This document shows positions 11,726-21,998 of a stretch of DNA of 64,000 bases, one piece after another (position 1 is the first letter of the stretch; each line of letters starts with the position of its first letter). A model generated the notes under the pieces. That model was not told the origin of the DNA and made no database searches. It saw nothing but the letters and a program-made list of their open reading frames with translations. Position numbers and translations under genes: made by a program. Source of the DNA: Vigna angularis (taxonomy: Eukaryota; Streptophyta; Magnoliopsida; Fabales; Fabaceae); contig NC_068976.1 in assembly GCF_016808095.1 (NCBI RefSeq), positions 6,481,001 through 6,545,000 on the forward strand. The letters run 5' to 3'.

Positions 11726-14700
11726 CTTTGTTTTTAAGAATTTTCTTAATTTAAAGGGTTAAAAACTTCCACTTAGACAAGTCCAAGGTAAGAGAGGTGA
11801 GCTAAAGAGCTGCTTAAGTACCAAGTCTTGCCTTGCCAGAAATGTTTTAGGCTACTAACTAATTACCCCTTAAACTAAAATCACCTTTAAAATCAAAGGA
11901 CACGACTCAAAAAACAAACACATTCAAAGGCTAGACTCCTAATTACGGACTCTAATGTGGTAAGGCTTAGAGTTTAATCTCTTTTAGCCTATCCATCCCT
12001 AAAACGTGAACATATCAAAAATTCAAACAATCAAAACAATTAAGAGACCAGCGGACTCTAATAACCCCTACGTGAAACACAAATCAAATCAATATTTAAA
12101 GTCTACTCCTTTGGTGAGGTTTGTAGCTTTGGCTAATCAAGACACACTCACCTGTCTAGCTATGCTAAAATTAAAGCAAGTAAAGTTGCCAAGAGTTTGA
12201 AAGAACACCAAGGACTCTTCCAAAGCACTTTGGACTTTATAAAAGGCCTTTTTACAAAACAAGCTAAAGCTAACAGTAGGCTAACACAAGCCTATTACAA
12301 ACAAATTGAAGAAAACAATTACAAAAGAAAACAACTATGCTAGGCTGCTACGGTCCTAGTCCACTTCATTCAGCTTTGTTGCTCAACTTTGTTGCTTCTG
12401 GAATCAATTGTCTTGAATCTCCTTGCCAGTCCCATCCTACAATCACAAATCACAATTTGGATTAGTGCACCGTTTCCACACAGACAACAAGAGGATTAAC
12501 TTTACACAATATAAAAGATTCTTCCCTTTTCTCCTAGTCTCGTGCACTTGATGCAGCTATATAAATTTCTTTTGCTCTCAAATGACAAACTGCAATCAAA
12601 TATTCACACTCAATTCAGCAGAGCAACCATCAATGCTATCAATTTCCAGCTAAGACAGAAACAGTTAAGCAATCCAGAGGTAAGAAAGTTAAGCAACTCC
12701 CCTAATTAAATGGTTGGTCTAGCTTGCTCTAAACTCTACTGAGATTCTGCTGCTGCTTAAAATTCTTGACTCCAAATATTTATCAACTCTGCACACAACA
12801 AGAAACCTATTATACACTTTCTCCCTGCACTGATTCAGTTCAAATATGCACACAGAAATTACACCAATTCCAGCAAAATACACATAAACATGAATATTAA
12901 ACCAGATGCAAATGGGTGTAATTCAAGGCTGAAACCAAACTGATTAAACAATCATTCCAAATTAATCAAAACCTGATTAAGCCAATGGACAAAAAGTGAT
13001 ATGATGTAATGCGAAAATTCAGCTAAGATTAAAATATGAATTTAAACAGAATGGAAATCTGCACAAATAAATCTCAACTGTTTAAGCTCTCAAATCATCA
13101 CATTGAAATTCTGATATGCACTCATAGGCCAATGTACTCAATCTTCATCAGATTCAAGACCCAACTTCCAACCTGTTGCAACTATTTAAATGCATAAGTA
13201 AACAGTTAAAAACACAGTTATGTAAAAACTGATTCTCTTATACAAAGTGCCAAGGAAATTAGGCTAAATCAACCTTACAAAACTCACAACACTCAGGCTT
13301 CTCTTTTGAAATTTAAAGCACATAAATGAAAAGGTTTGGAAGGGAGATTCTCCCTTGCCAGTTCAAGGCTTGAGAGTCTTTCAGACCACCACCACCTAAG
13401 ATGCTACCAAACACACAAACCTTCTTTCAAAAGCCAAAAACCAGAGTGTACAACTTCTCATTTCAGAAAAGGCTAGGCTAAGCAAAGTGATATGCAGAAC
13501 AGAACAGATCACCCACTCAAAAGAGTTGAATCACAAGGATAATGACAATGACAAAAGAGACAACCACAAAGCAATGACAGCACAGTAGAGGAACTGACTC
13601 GAGATCAACTCTAGACCAGATTTCAAAAGCAAACAAAAGCTCAATTAAAGAACTGTAGAACAGATTTTACACGTGAAAGACAAAACCAAGACAGCCAACA
13701 ATTGACAAACAAGAAACAAGGCTACTTAGTAAAGGTACGCACAGCAAATAGAACCTAAGGAATAGAACTAGAAACAGATGAAAAACACAAGAAAATCACA
13801 TCAAGTTGAATCATACATGACCAAACAGATTTGCAACTGAAATAGAAAATGCATTGCCAATTGCTCTAAAATGTTCACTCCAATCCAATTATATGATGAA
13901 CCAGAAAAAGGAGACAAACATTAAGAGTGAAACTATGTTGTGAATTGCACTTGCCACTTTGGCTCTTTATGTGGTTCAATCAATACTTCTTTTCTAATTG
14001 CTTTTTCTTTTTCAAATCATAAGAACTCATGCTTTTATACTTTCACTTTCTTTTACTACAATTCACAACATATAATTTGACTCTGTTCCAATTTAACTTC
14101 ACAAGATATGAGTCATGAACAATTGATTCAACACAAAGAAAACTACAAAAACTTTGATTTTTATAACAACACCAAATTAAAAACGCAAATGACTGTAGAA
14201 TATGATTAAACTAGAAGCTTAGTAATGAACTAATACCAAGCGGAACAGACACATACTGAAAACATTAACACAGACTTCAAAGAAAAACCAGTTCGGTGTA
14301 GCTGGCCAAAAGAGAGACTGATGCTGCTGTAAGCATCTTGCACCCAAGCTCAATGCAACATTTCATAGCTTAATTGGTGTGCATTTGCTATCCACAAGCA
14401 GATTCAACTTTCAACTCACAGAATTTCAAAAGTGCAATACAATTACATGTAATGGTCAGCATCAAAAACTAAAGACAGCTTCAGATAAATGAAATGACAT
14501 TAAAACTACTGTTGAAGTCTGTCATCAAGCTCATTCAATTGAATGTCACTGCTTATGATGATGGACAGATCTTACTCAAAGCAAAAACTCAATTGAATCA
14601 CAGTTAAACTCAAATTTAATTGACAATTAAAACAAAGCAACATGACATAGACAAAACAGAAATGGATTTAGAAATTAAAACTCAAACAAAGACTTGCACC

Positions 14701-15027
14701 GAATTAAAATGATCAAAACACTGACTCAAGGCTCAAAACGACTCAACACAATATTGAAACCTAAACGCAGAAAACCAAACAGATCAAGAAAAGACTAAGA
14801 GCCTCAATCAAAGCAAGACAGCGAAGGAAAAGCGATGAACAACTCAGAAAAATAAACAACAATAAACGTAAAATAGAAACGCGACTCAGAATAAAATGAA
14901 CAAAATATGAATCAGAAAAGACCGAATCGAAACAACTCAGAGTCAAGAGAAAAAAACGCGAAAAAGAAAAAAAAAATTGAAGACAGAGAACGCGACACAA
15001 CTTACCTCTGAAGCGTATTCAAACCAG
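11726..15027. other. Non-coding interior of the gag-only LTR element
   Basis: These 3.3 kb between gag and the primer-binding site contain no ORF with recognisable similarity. Base composition is A-rich on the plus strand. The space corresponds to the leader between the 5' LTR and gag, which is long for an ordinary gypsy element but typical of non-autonomous derivatives. Confidence 0.6.
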
Positions 15028-15043
15028 AGCTCTGAATACCAAA
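15028..15043 (-). promoter_or_regulatory. Primer-binding-like site of the gag-only element
   Basis: On the minus strand the 5' LTR end CCATCA is followed by TTTGGTATTCAGAGCT. This differs by one extra T from TGGTATCAGAGC, the initiator-Met tRNA complement used by many plant LTR elements. Confidence 0.65.
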
Positions 15044-16013
15044 TGATGGACAAGCAGCTCCGAGAAGTTACTGAAGGCGCGATGCAGACTCCTCGAAGCT
15101 TCCTCGACGAAGAAAGACGCAGCGGAATGATGAAAATTATGACGAGAACACGAGATCGAAGATTGACTCGAAGGAAAACTAAACTCGAGCTCTAATCGGA
15201 CCAAAAAACCTAAACTGACCGATGGAACCCTAGAAAAGGGGAAAAACATAAAAGGAACCAATTAATCGGTGGAAACAAATGATTTAACGGTGGAAAAGAA
15301 GTATGAACGGAAGAAATAAGGTTTGATCAGTGGAAAATATGGAAAATATTGTTTCAATCGGTGAAATCGAAGGAAACCTAAGGAAGAGGTGTTTTGGGCT
15401 TAGAAACTCAAAAAATAGAGAGGAAGCAGAGATCTGGAGATGAGATGATTGAAGCTAGGGTTTGTAGCGAGATTACCTTAAGGTGCAAGTTGGGGTTGAA
15501 ACAAGAAATAGAATCTCGCGAGGCTGTAATAGGCAGGGGACGGAAGGAGTGTGGTTCTGTGAATAGAAATGTGATGCGCAAATGAAGAATCCTCTCTCTG
15601 ATGCGCGAGAGATTAAATGAAAATGAAGGAGGTGGCAAGGAAGGTGTGGCGACGCTTTGCGCGAGAGAAAGGAGGACGCGTGGCTAAGGAGCGCTGACGC
15701 CACTGAAGCGGATTGGAGCAATGGTGATGTTGTGTGATGAGAGAGAAGCACCATGGAATGGAAAATGGAAGTGAGAAAGTGTGCTTGGAAGGTGGCTAGA
15801 GGAGGTCTCTTGGACTCTAGCCTGACTTTCAAGAGAGAATAATTTCTGATTTCAGAAAATTCAATTCTCATTAATCTCAAAAGTGCCAATACAAGAGAGG
15901 AGCTGGGTATTTATAGTATCCCATGCTCCTTACAAGCTAAAATACGTGCACAATAAAATGTGAAAACTACAAAAAGAGGACACTGAGAAAACCCATCAGG
16001 CAGGATTCCATCA
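15044..16013 (-). repeat. 5' LTR of the gag-only element
   Basis: It pairs with 9553-10523 and has the same ends. On the minus strand it should hold the promoter of the element. It ends immediately before the right target duplication ataat at 16014. Confidence 0.92.
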
Positions 16014-16018
16014 ATAAT

Positions 16019-16812
16019 GAATTAACATCAAGCTCAAGTGATTCTGATGAGCAAGCAAATATTTGTTTAATGGCATACGATAATACATCACAAAGCCTAG
16101 TAATTTCCTCTAGCAATTTTGAAAATTTTGTTTATAGTGATAGTGAATTACATGATACTTATAAAGAATTGTTAATTGAATCTAAAAAATTAGATATTGC
16201 TCACAAGATATTAAAAAAGGATTTTAAAGAATTAAATTCAAAATATGAAAATATTTTTGAAGAGAACAAAGATTTCAAAAATAAAATTTTATATCATGAG
16301 AAAGAAAAATATACTAGTAGTGATGAATGTATGTCATGTATAAATAAAAAGAAACTACTAGATAAAACGATCCATGCTAAAAGTAGTAAAAATAATTTAC
16401 AAAAGAAAAATGTTGTTAAGAATAAGTATGTTCCTCAGTATAATTATTATCATTATAATTATAAGTATAATTATAAAAAAAATAAAAATAAAAGACCTCA
16501 TAGAGTTTGGGTAAAAGAAGGAACTACTCATAGGAATGCAAATGTTGTTACTTGTTTTTATTTCATGAAGAAGGGTCATACTTTAAATAAATGTAAAATA
16601 AAACATTATGGTATTTCCTATGGGAAATATACTTGGGTTATAAAATAATTTAAAATATTTTTTCTAACTAACCCAAAGGACCCATACAAAAATTGTTGGA
16701 TACCTAAAATAGGTTGTTCTTTTTTTTTTTCAAATAAGTTCAAAACTAGGAAGTCCATGTCGTACCTTGATCGTGGTTGTTCAAGGCACATGAGAGGAGA
16801 TAAAAAGAAATT
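16019..16812 (+). pseudogene. copia gag C-terminus and protease start, degenerate
   Basis: The frame continues the gag interrupted at 9552. It has a Ser/Asp-rich stretch, a coiled-coil-like region (about 16150-16340), a basic Tyr/Asn/Lys-rich stretch, then a second knuckle CFYFMKKGHTLNKC in which the second cysteine is phenylalanine. After a stop at 16648 the aspartic-protease signature is still legible near 16755-16790 as LDRGCSRHMRGDK, where the expected active-site Asp-Ser-Gly has become Asp-Arg-Gly. The frame is broken again by the Pack-MULE at 16813. Gag packages element RNA and the protease cleaves the polyprotein; neither should work here. Confidence 0.75.
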
Positions 16813-17717
16813 GGTTTAAACCCTCATTTGGTCCTCGTATTTGTGTGTCAATCTCAAGTGGGTCATCTTTTTTTTCGGTCTCAATCGGGTCCATAAACTT
16901 GTAAAAATGAGTCAATTAAGCCCTCTTCGTTAAGTTTTCATTGACGCTGTTTGCAGATGCTGAGCTGTAACTTTTTTTAGTTGAGGTGGCAATGTGTATT
17001 AAATTGAAATGTGTATTAAATTGAATGATTGTTCTGTTGTATAATCAATCATTCCATGTTTAAAGAGACCCCTAACATCCAAAGGCCATTGTGAGTCGCG
17101 ATCCAAGGCGTCGTCAGCACCACTGTTCACCGTCAAAGGCATCGCCGACATGGCGTCGAGTTGTTTCCCTTCTCCTTCTTCTCTTCCTGCATGAGAGAGG
17201 AGCTCTCTCGTTCCTCCGTCAATTGCCTCTTGAGCGAGCCCGGCCGCCGCGAGCCACCACAAGCCAGGAATGTCAATTGAAGAAGAAATTTCGGCCATCA
17301 TTCCCCACTATCACTTTAGACTGGGAATGGAGAAAGCAATTGGAAGAAATAAATACATATGGCATGGTTTAACAAAATCCAAATCCCCTACTAAACTGAT
17401 CCAAGGTTGAAACACCAAAAATCAAATATTTGGGTAATTAAAAAGACCCAACAAATTTCAACAGACGCAAATGGTAGACAAATGTCACAGCTCAAACTAA
17501 ATCAAATTAAAAGAATTCATTGGGTGTTGACAAATGTGTAATCTGGGCAGAAAAATTCAAAGTATCAAGCTGAAGTGCAGGACCACGATTAGGCAAAGGG
17601 GCATGTGGGTTAGTACTAATACAAACACTAATAATGCACATGACAAAGGTTACCACACTAATAACCCTAATTAATTGATTAAACTAATAAAAATAAAACC
17701 CACGGGGATGAAATGGA

Positions 17718-18059
17718 TCAACGTAGAAACATATTTGCGGTGGCCATAATTGGTTGCGTCGAATGAGGAATCTGCCACGGCTTGAGGAGAGGATCTGGAA
17801 TATCGGGAATTTCAACGGAAAAACCTCTGACCTCTTCAGCAATTTCAAGGATAGAGTTCAAGAAGCACAATCGTTCGGTCAGTTCCATGGTCTGAGCCCT
17901 TAGAATGTTGTTCGCTGATTTGGTCTCAGCGCAAGCTTCTTCCTTGACCTTTATGTTCTCCACAAGCTTCTTGTTCGCGCCTTGCAATCTGCTAAATAGG
18001 GAAGAAATGGGGAAAACTAGGGAAGGCGAGGTTGTTGGCGAATGAAAAATGGGGGACAA
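17718..18059 (-). CDS. Captured bZIP fragment: leucine zipper and C-terminus without basic region
   Basis: This open 113-residue minus-strand frame starts with about 23 residues of unrelated transposon sequence. From residue 24 it reads as the zipper and tail of a group-S-like plant bZIP factor. Leucines fall in heptad register at residues 25, 32, 53, 60 and 67, followed by the C-terminal blocks NSILEIAEEV, DPLLKPWQIPH and QPIMATANMFL and a natural-looking stop. The Arg/Lys-rich DNA-binding helix and the first part of the zipper are absent, so it cannot bind DNA as a bZIP. Full-length group S proteins dimerise and bind ACGT-containing sites. If expressed, this piece might dimerise with host bZIPs. 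Expression is not shown by the sequence; it may simply be a pseudogene fragment. Confidence 0.6.
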   Translation of the reverse strand: MSPIFHSPTTSPSLVFPISSLFSRLQGANKKLVENIKVKEEACAETKSANNILRAQTMELTERLCFLNSILEIAEEVRGFSVEIPDIPDPLLKPWQIPHSTQPIMATANMFLR

Positions 18060-18129
18060 AAGAAAAATGTGTGAAAAGGGTTATGATAAAGAAGGTGATA
18101 ATTGAAGGTGAGGTTAGATTTTATAGAAG

Positions 18130-18420
18130 AAAAAAAAAGCGAAGGATGCCTTCGGCTTCAAACTCAAGTCCTTCTACCTCCACATAGATCCCTTCGGCTT
18201 CTGGGCTTTCCTCAACGCCAAGAAGAAGGAGCTCGATGGCTTACGCGTCGAGGTCCCCGTCGCCCTCGCCGAACCCGTCGATCCCCTCACGTGCGCCTCA
18301 CCAACCCCTCCCTTTCTTCCTCCGGTCTCCTCCGCGTCCCCGGTATAACTTCTTTCAACGTCGGCCATTCGCTGCATGTTGTGGAAATTTCGAGAAGCTT
18401 CAAAACGATATAGTTCTGTT
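18130..18420. other. Second captured GC-rich genic segment of the Pack-MULE
   Basis: This segment is GC-rich against an AT-rich background and is open over much of its length in more than one frame. One plus-strand frame reads FGFKLKSFYLHIDPFGFWAF and continues with a charged stretch. I do not recognise the family. The base composition and Pack-MULE context suggest a captured exon. Confidence 0.4.
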
Positions 18421-18823
18421 GTGACCGGCGGCGAGCTTGGCGACAACCAGTAGCGCTGGTGGCGCCCTGGCTCGTGGCTCGCGAAATGCGGCGGCCAGGC
18501 TTGCTCAAGAGGCGATTGATGGAGAAACGAGAGAGCTTCTCTCTCACGCATGAAGAGAAGAAGGAGAAGGGAGGAAATAATTAAAGTGTCATGTCAAACA
18601 CTTTTTATTTAAATAACAAATTCCACATAATATAATATTTATACATCAGCATATAATGTGCGGACCACGTCATCACAGTTAAACGGCGTCAGTGAAAATT
18701 TAACGGAGATGGCTTAATTGGCTCATTTTTACAAGTTTATGCACCCGATTGAGACCGACAAAAAAAATGATGACCCACTTGAGATTGACACACAAATACG
18801 AGGACCAAATGAGGGTTTAAACC

Positions 18824-19687
18824 AAAGAAATTTACAAACTTCCGAAAAAAGGAACAAGGATATGTCACATATGGTGATGACAAGAAGGGGAAGATCCTTG
18901 GTATAGGAGACATAGGAAGTGCAGACTCCTTGTTGATGAAGGATGTACTATTTATAGAAGGATTAAAGCACAATCTACTTAGTATAAGCCAACTATGTGA
19001 CAAAGGTCTCAAGTAACCTTCGAACCCAATTATTGCACTATCCATGAAAAAGATTCTTCTGCAAATGCTTTGAAAGGTTTAGGCATGCAAATATTTATTT
19101 AATTGATGTAGAAAATGCGTCAAATAAAAAAATTTCATGTTTAGTAGTAAAAGAAGAAAATCAATGGTTGTGGCATAAGAGAGTTGTTCATATTCATATG
19201 CAACAATTAAATAAGCTTTTATCTAAAGACCTAGAAATTGGTCTACCAAAACTAAAATTTGCAAAGGACAAATTATGTACTGCATGTCAAAAGGGTAAAC
19301 AAATTAAATCATCTTTTAATTCGAAAAATATTGTTTTTAGTGAAAAACCCTTAGAACTCTTGCACATGGATTTATTTAGTCCTTCAAGGATAAAAGGTTT
19401 TGGGGGAAATTATTATGCTTTACTTATAGTTAATGATTATTCAAGATATACATGGACGTTTTTTTCTTACTTTAAAAAGTGAAACTTACAAAGTGTTTAA
19501 AAAGTTTGCAAAAGAAGTTCAAAATGAAAAAGATTTGAAAATAAAATCTATTCGTACTGATCATGGAGGGGAATTCCAAAATGAATCATTTAAAAAATTT
19601 TGTGAAGAATTTGAAATTTCTCATAACTTTTCTACGCCTAGAACTCTACAACAAAATGTAGTAGTGGAAAGAAAGAATAGATCTTTA
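18824..19687 (+). pseudogene. copia GAG-pre-integrase and integrase, degenerate
   Basis: Past the Pack-MULE, the copia frame resumes with a block ending in the degenerate LLSISQLCDKG signature (about 18960-19010), then stops. The pre-integrase zinc-binding region follows from 19168 (MWHKRVVHIHMQQLN, then CTACQKGKQ). The integrase core start LELLHMDLFSPSR carries the first catalytic Asp. A frameshift near 19480 moves the rest to another frame, where IRTDHGGEFQN gives the second Asp and the VVVERKNR block the catalytic Glu. Integrase joins element cDNA to host DNA; here it is broken by stops, the frameshift and the next insertion. Confidence 0.8.
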
Positions 19688-20052
19688 GACGTCCGGTCCC
19701 CCACAACGGACGTTTAGGGGGCTGACAGGGTAGTTGAAGAATTAATTGTCTTCAGCCCCTTAAACGTCCGTTGTGGAGGGGGCCGGACGTCTATAATATT
19801 ATAGACGTCCGGCCCCCTCCACAACGGACGTTTAAGGGGCTGAAAAGGAGTTGAAGAGGTGATTGTTCCAGCCTCTTAGACGTCCGTGGGAGGGGCCCGG
19901 ACGTCTATAATATTATAGACGTCCGTTCCCCGCCACAACGGACGTCTACAGTTTCACTTATTTATGGATATGTCACCGGTCAATTATTTACGTTGGTGCT
20001 TTTGTGGACGGACGTTTATGGGGGGACGTTAAAAGTCAATTCTGCACTAGTG
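19688..20052. mobile_element. Left-truncated CACTA-type element with inverted repeats
   Basis: The right end read outward is CACTAGTGCAGAATTGAC, a CACTA-type terminus. The interior is built from direct and inverted copies of ACGTCCGTTGTGG and GGACGTCTATAATATTATAG. The matching left terminus is absent, and about 20 bp of the copia integrase expected between the flanks is missing too. A deletion therefore probably removed the left end plus adjacent copia sequence. Confidence 0.7.
19752..19843. repeat. Perfect 92-bp palindrome
   Basis: The two 46-bp arms are exact reverse complements meeting at TATAATATTATA with no spacer. A second, imperfect palindrome with the same centre follows at about 19876-19950. 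Single strands could form a long hairpin. Confidence 0.9.
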
Positions 20053-21521
20053 TTTGTTAAATGAATCAAAAATTCCAAAACATTTTTGGGCTTATGTTGT
20101 GAGTACTACATGTTATGTTTTAAATAGAATGTTTATTAGACCAATTTTAAAATGTACTCCTTATGAACTGTTTAAAGGAAGAAAGCCTAATGTTTCTCAT
20201 TTGAAAATATTTAGATATAAATGTTTTGTCTTGAATAATGGAAAACAAAATTTGGGAAAATTTGATTCAAAATCTGATGCAGCTATATTTCTTGGATATT
20301 CTCTAACTATTGAAGCATATAGACTATTTAATTGAAAAACTTTTGAAATAGAAGAATCTACACATGTTGTCTTTGATGAAATTGTGGACCTTGAAGAAAA
20401 ACCTTTTGAATTAGAAAATTAAGATGTAGGTGAATAAGAAGACTTGCAAAAGACAATAGATGAAGATTATAATAATCATCAACCTGAAGATTTGGTTAAG
20501 ACATTGCAACAACCCTGAGGATTATCACTAGACAATGTTATTGGAGATGTCTCAAATGGGGTAAGTAGTCAAAGAAACTTAGCTAATTATTGTATGATTG
20601 TGGCTTTTGTTTCATAGTTAGAACCTAAGAACGTGAAGAAAGCTCTTCAAGATTATCAATGGTGTATAGAAATGCTAGAAGAACTAAGCCAGTTTGAAAG
20701 GAATCAAGTGTAGGAGTTAATCCCTAAAGAATTCACTCATCAAGTGATAGGAACTAAATGGGTGTTCAAAACCAAACTGGATGAAGATGGAAATATAACC
20801 AAGAATAAAGCTAGGCTTGTGGAACAAGGCTATAGTGAAGAAGAAGGTATTGATTATGATGAAACATATGTTCTTGTTGTCAAGTTGGAGGCAATACGCC
20901 TACTTCTTGCTTATGAATCTATTATGAAATTTAAATTATATCAAATGGATGTTAAAAGTGCTTTTCTAAATGGTTTTCTAAAAGAAGATGTATTTGTTGA
21001 ACAACCACATAGATATCCAATCACATCTCTAAATTAAAGAAAGCCTTTTTATGGTTTAAAACAAGCTCCTAGATCTTGGTATGAAAGCCTTAGCAATTTT
21101 ATGTTGATTGCACTTTATTTATTAAAAGAGCAGGAAAAGATATTATGCTTACCCAGGTATATGTTGATGATATTATTTTTGGATCAACTTATAGATCTCT
21201 TTGCAAGGATTTTGCTAAGACTATGCAAAGTGAATTTGAAATGTCAATGGTGAGTTGACATTCTTCCTTGGTTTAAAAATAAAGCAAACGAAAGAAGGTA
21301 TGTTTCTTTCCTAAACTAAATATTGTAAAGAAATCTTAAAGATGTTTGAAATGGACAAAGCTAAGGAGACATTCACTCCTATGGTAACATCATGTTATCT
21401 TGACAAGGATGAATCATGTACGCTTGTAAACCAAACTCTATATAGAGGCATGATTGAGTCTTTATTATATCTTACTGTAAGTAGGTTAGATATCGTGCAA
21501 CGTGTTTGTGTATGTGCTAGA
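20053..21521 (+). pseudogene. copia integrase end and reverse transcriptase, degenerate
   Basis: After the CACTA fragment the integrase C-terminus continues (SKIPKHFWAYVVSTTCYVLN, then CTPYELFKGRKPNVSHLKIF). The RVT_2 reverse transcriptase begins near 20740 with GTKWVFKTKLDEDG and QMDVKSAFLNGFLKEDV, the latter holding the first catalytic Asp. YGLKQAPRSWYE follows near 21050. The YVDD region near 21160-21180 is present as DNA but out of frame. At least ten stops or frameshifts occur. The frame ends at VCVCAR where the minus-strand LTR inserts at 21522; the expected RNase H is not found in the window. Confidence 0.85.
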
Positions 21522-21998
21522 TGAAATACTTGAAAAACACTAGAATGGGGGTTGACTAGTGTTAATGGAAAAATTCTTTTCGCAACCCTTTTGATATAAC
21601 ACATTTGTCAAGTTTTGTATTTATCAAATAATTACTTAGACGATCGACTTAATAAATGATTGTAAAAGATAGTTGCTCTTAACGTGCTATTCAGAATGTA
21701 TATTGTAATGTTTCTAAGAACTTCCTTAGTTAAATAATAAATGTTTAGTGCGGAAGGTTCTTATATTCAGAAATAAAAACATAGATGCAACTTTTATAAG
21801 AGGAGCATTTAGACAAGAGAGAAATAAAAATTGCACAAATATTTTTACATTGGTTCACTCCAATTAAGTTACGTGTAGTCTCTTCTATAGAGGGTTCTAC
21901 TATAATCTTCAACAAGATTACAACTAAGTATTTGCACCACTCCTAGTCTTCTCAGTCAACGAATAACCTCCTGTTACCCTAGACTAGATGAGTATTCT

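Larger units (their letters stand above)
9553..16013 (-). mobile_element. Non-autonomous gag-only LTR retrotransposon (TR-GAG-like), complete with TSD
   Basis: Two LTRs (9553-10523 and 15044-16013, 971 and 970 bp) share the ends TGATGG and CCATCA and flank a 4.5-kb interior. The 5-bp target duplication ataat lies at 9548-9552 and 16014-16018. The interior carries a minus-strand gag ORF, a primer-binding-like site beside the right LTR and a polypurine tract beside the left LTR, so transcription runs right to left. No protease, reverse transcriptase, RNase H or integrase is present, so it must be mobilised in trans. The LTRs differ at only about 2% of positions by eye, suggesting fairly recent insertion. 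It interrupts the copia gag gene. Confidence 0.9.
16813..18823. mobile_element. Pack-MULE (non-autonomous Mutator-like element) with captured gene fragments
   Basis: The 2011-bp insertion has long terminal inverted repeats: GGTTTAAACCCTCATTTGGT on the left and its complement on the right, with similarity over about 130-150 bp. It is flanked by a perfect 9-bp target duplication aaagaaatt (16804-16812 and 18824-18832), the Mutator hallmark. Inside the termini lie inverted GC-rich blocks (about 17155-17260 and 18460-18560). Between them are at least two captured genic pieces, one clearly from a bZIP gene. No transposase is encoded. It sits in the protease region of the copia element. Confidence 0.93.
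9421..21521 (+). mobile_element. Decayed Ty1/copia retrotransposon split by three nested insertions
   Basis: Copia coding blocks appear in the order zinc knuckle (9421-9552), gag C-terminus and protease (16019-16812), GAG-pre-integrase and integrase (18824-19687), integrase end and reverse transcriptase (20053-21521). They are separated by an LTR element, a Pack-MULE and a CACTA fragment. Two of the interruptions have perfect target-site duplications, which shows that the copia was there first. Many stops and frameshifts make it non-functional. Its 3' end is cut by the minus-strand LTR at 21522; no LTR of its own could be identified. Confidence 0.8.
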
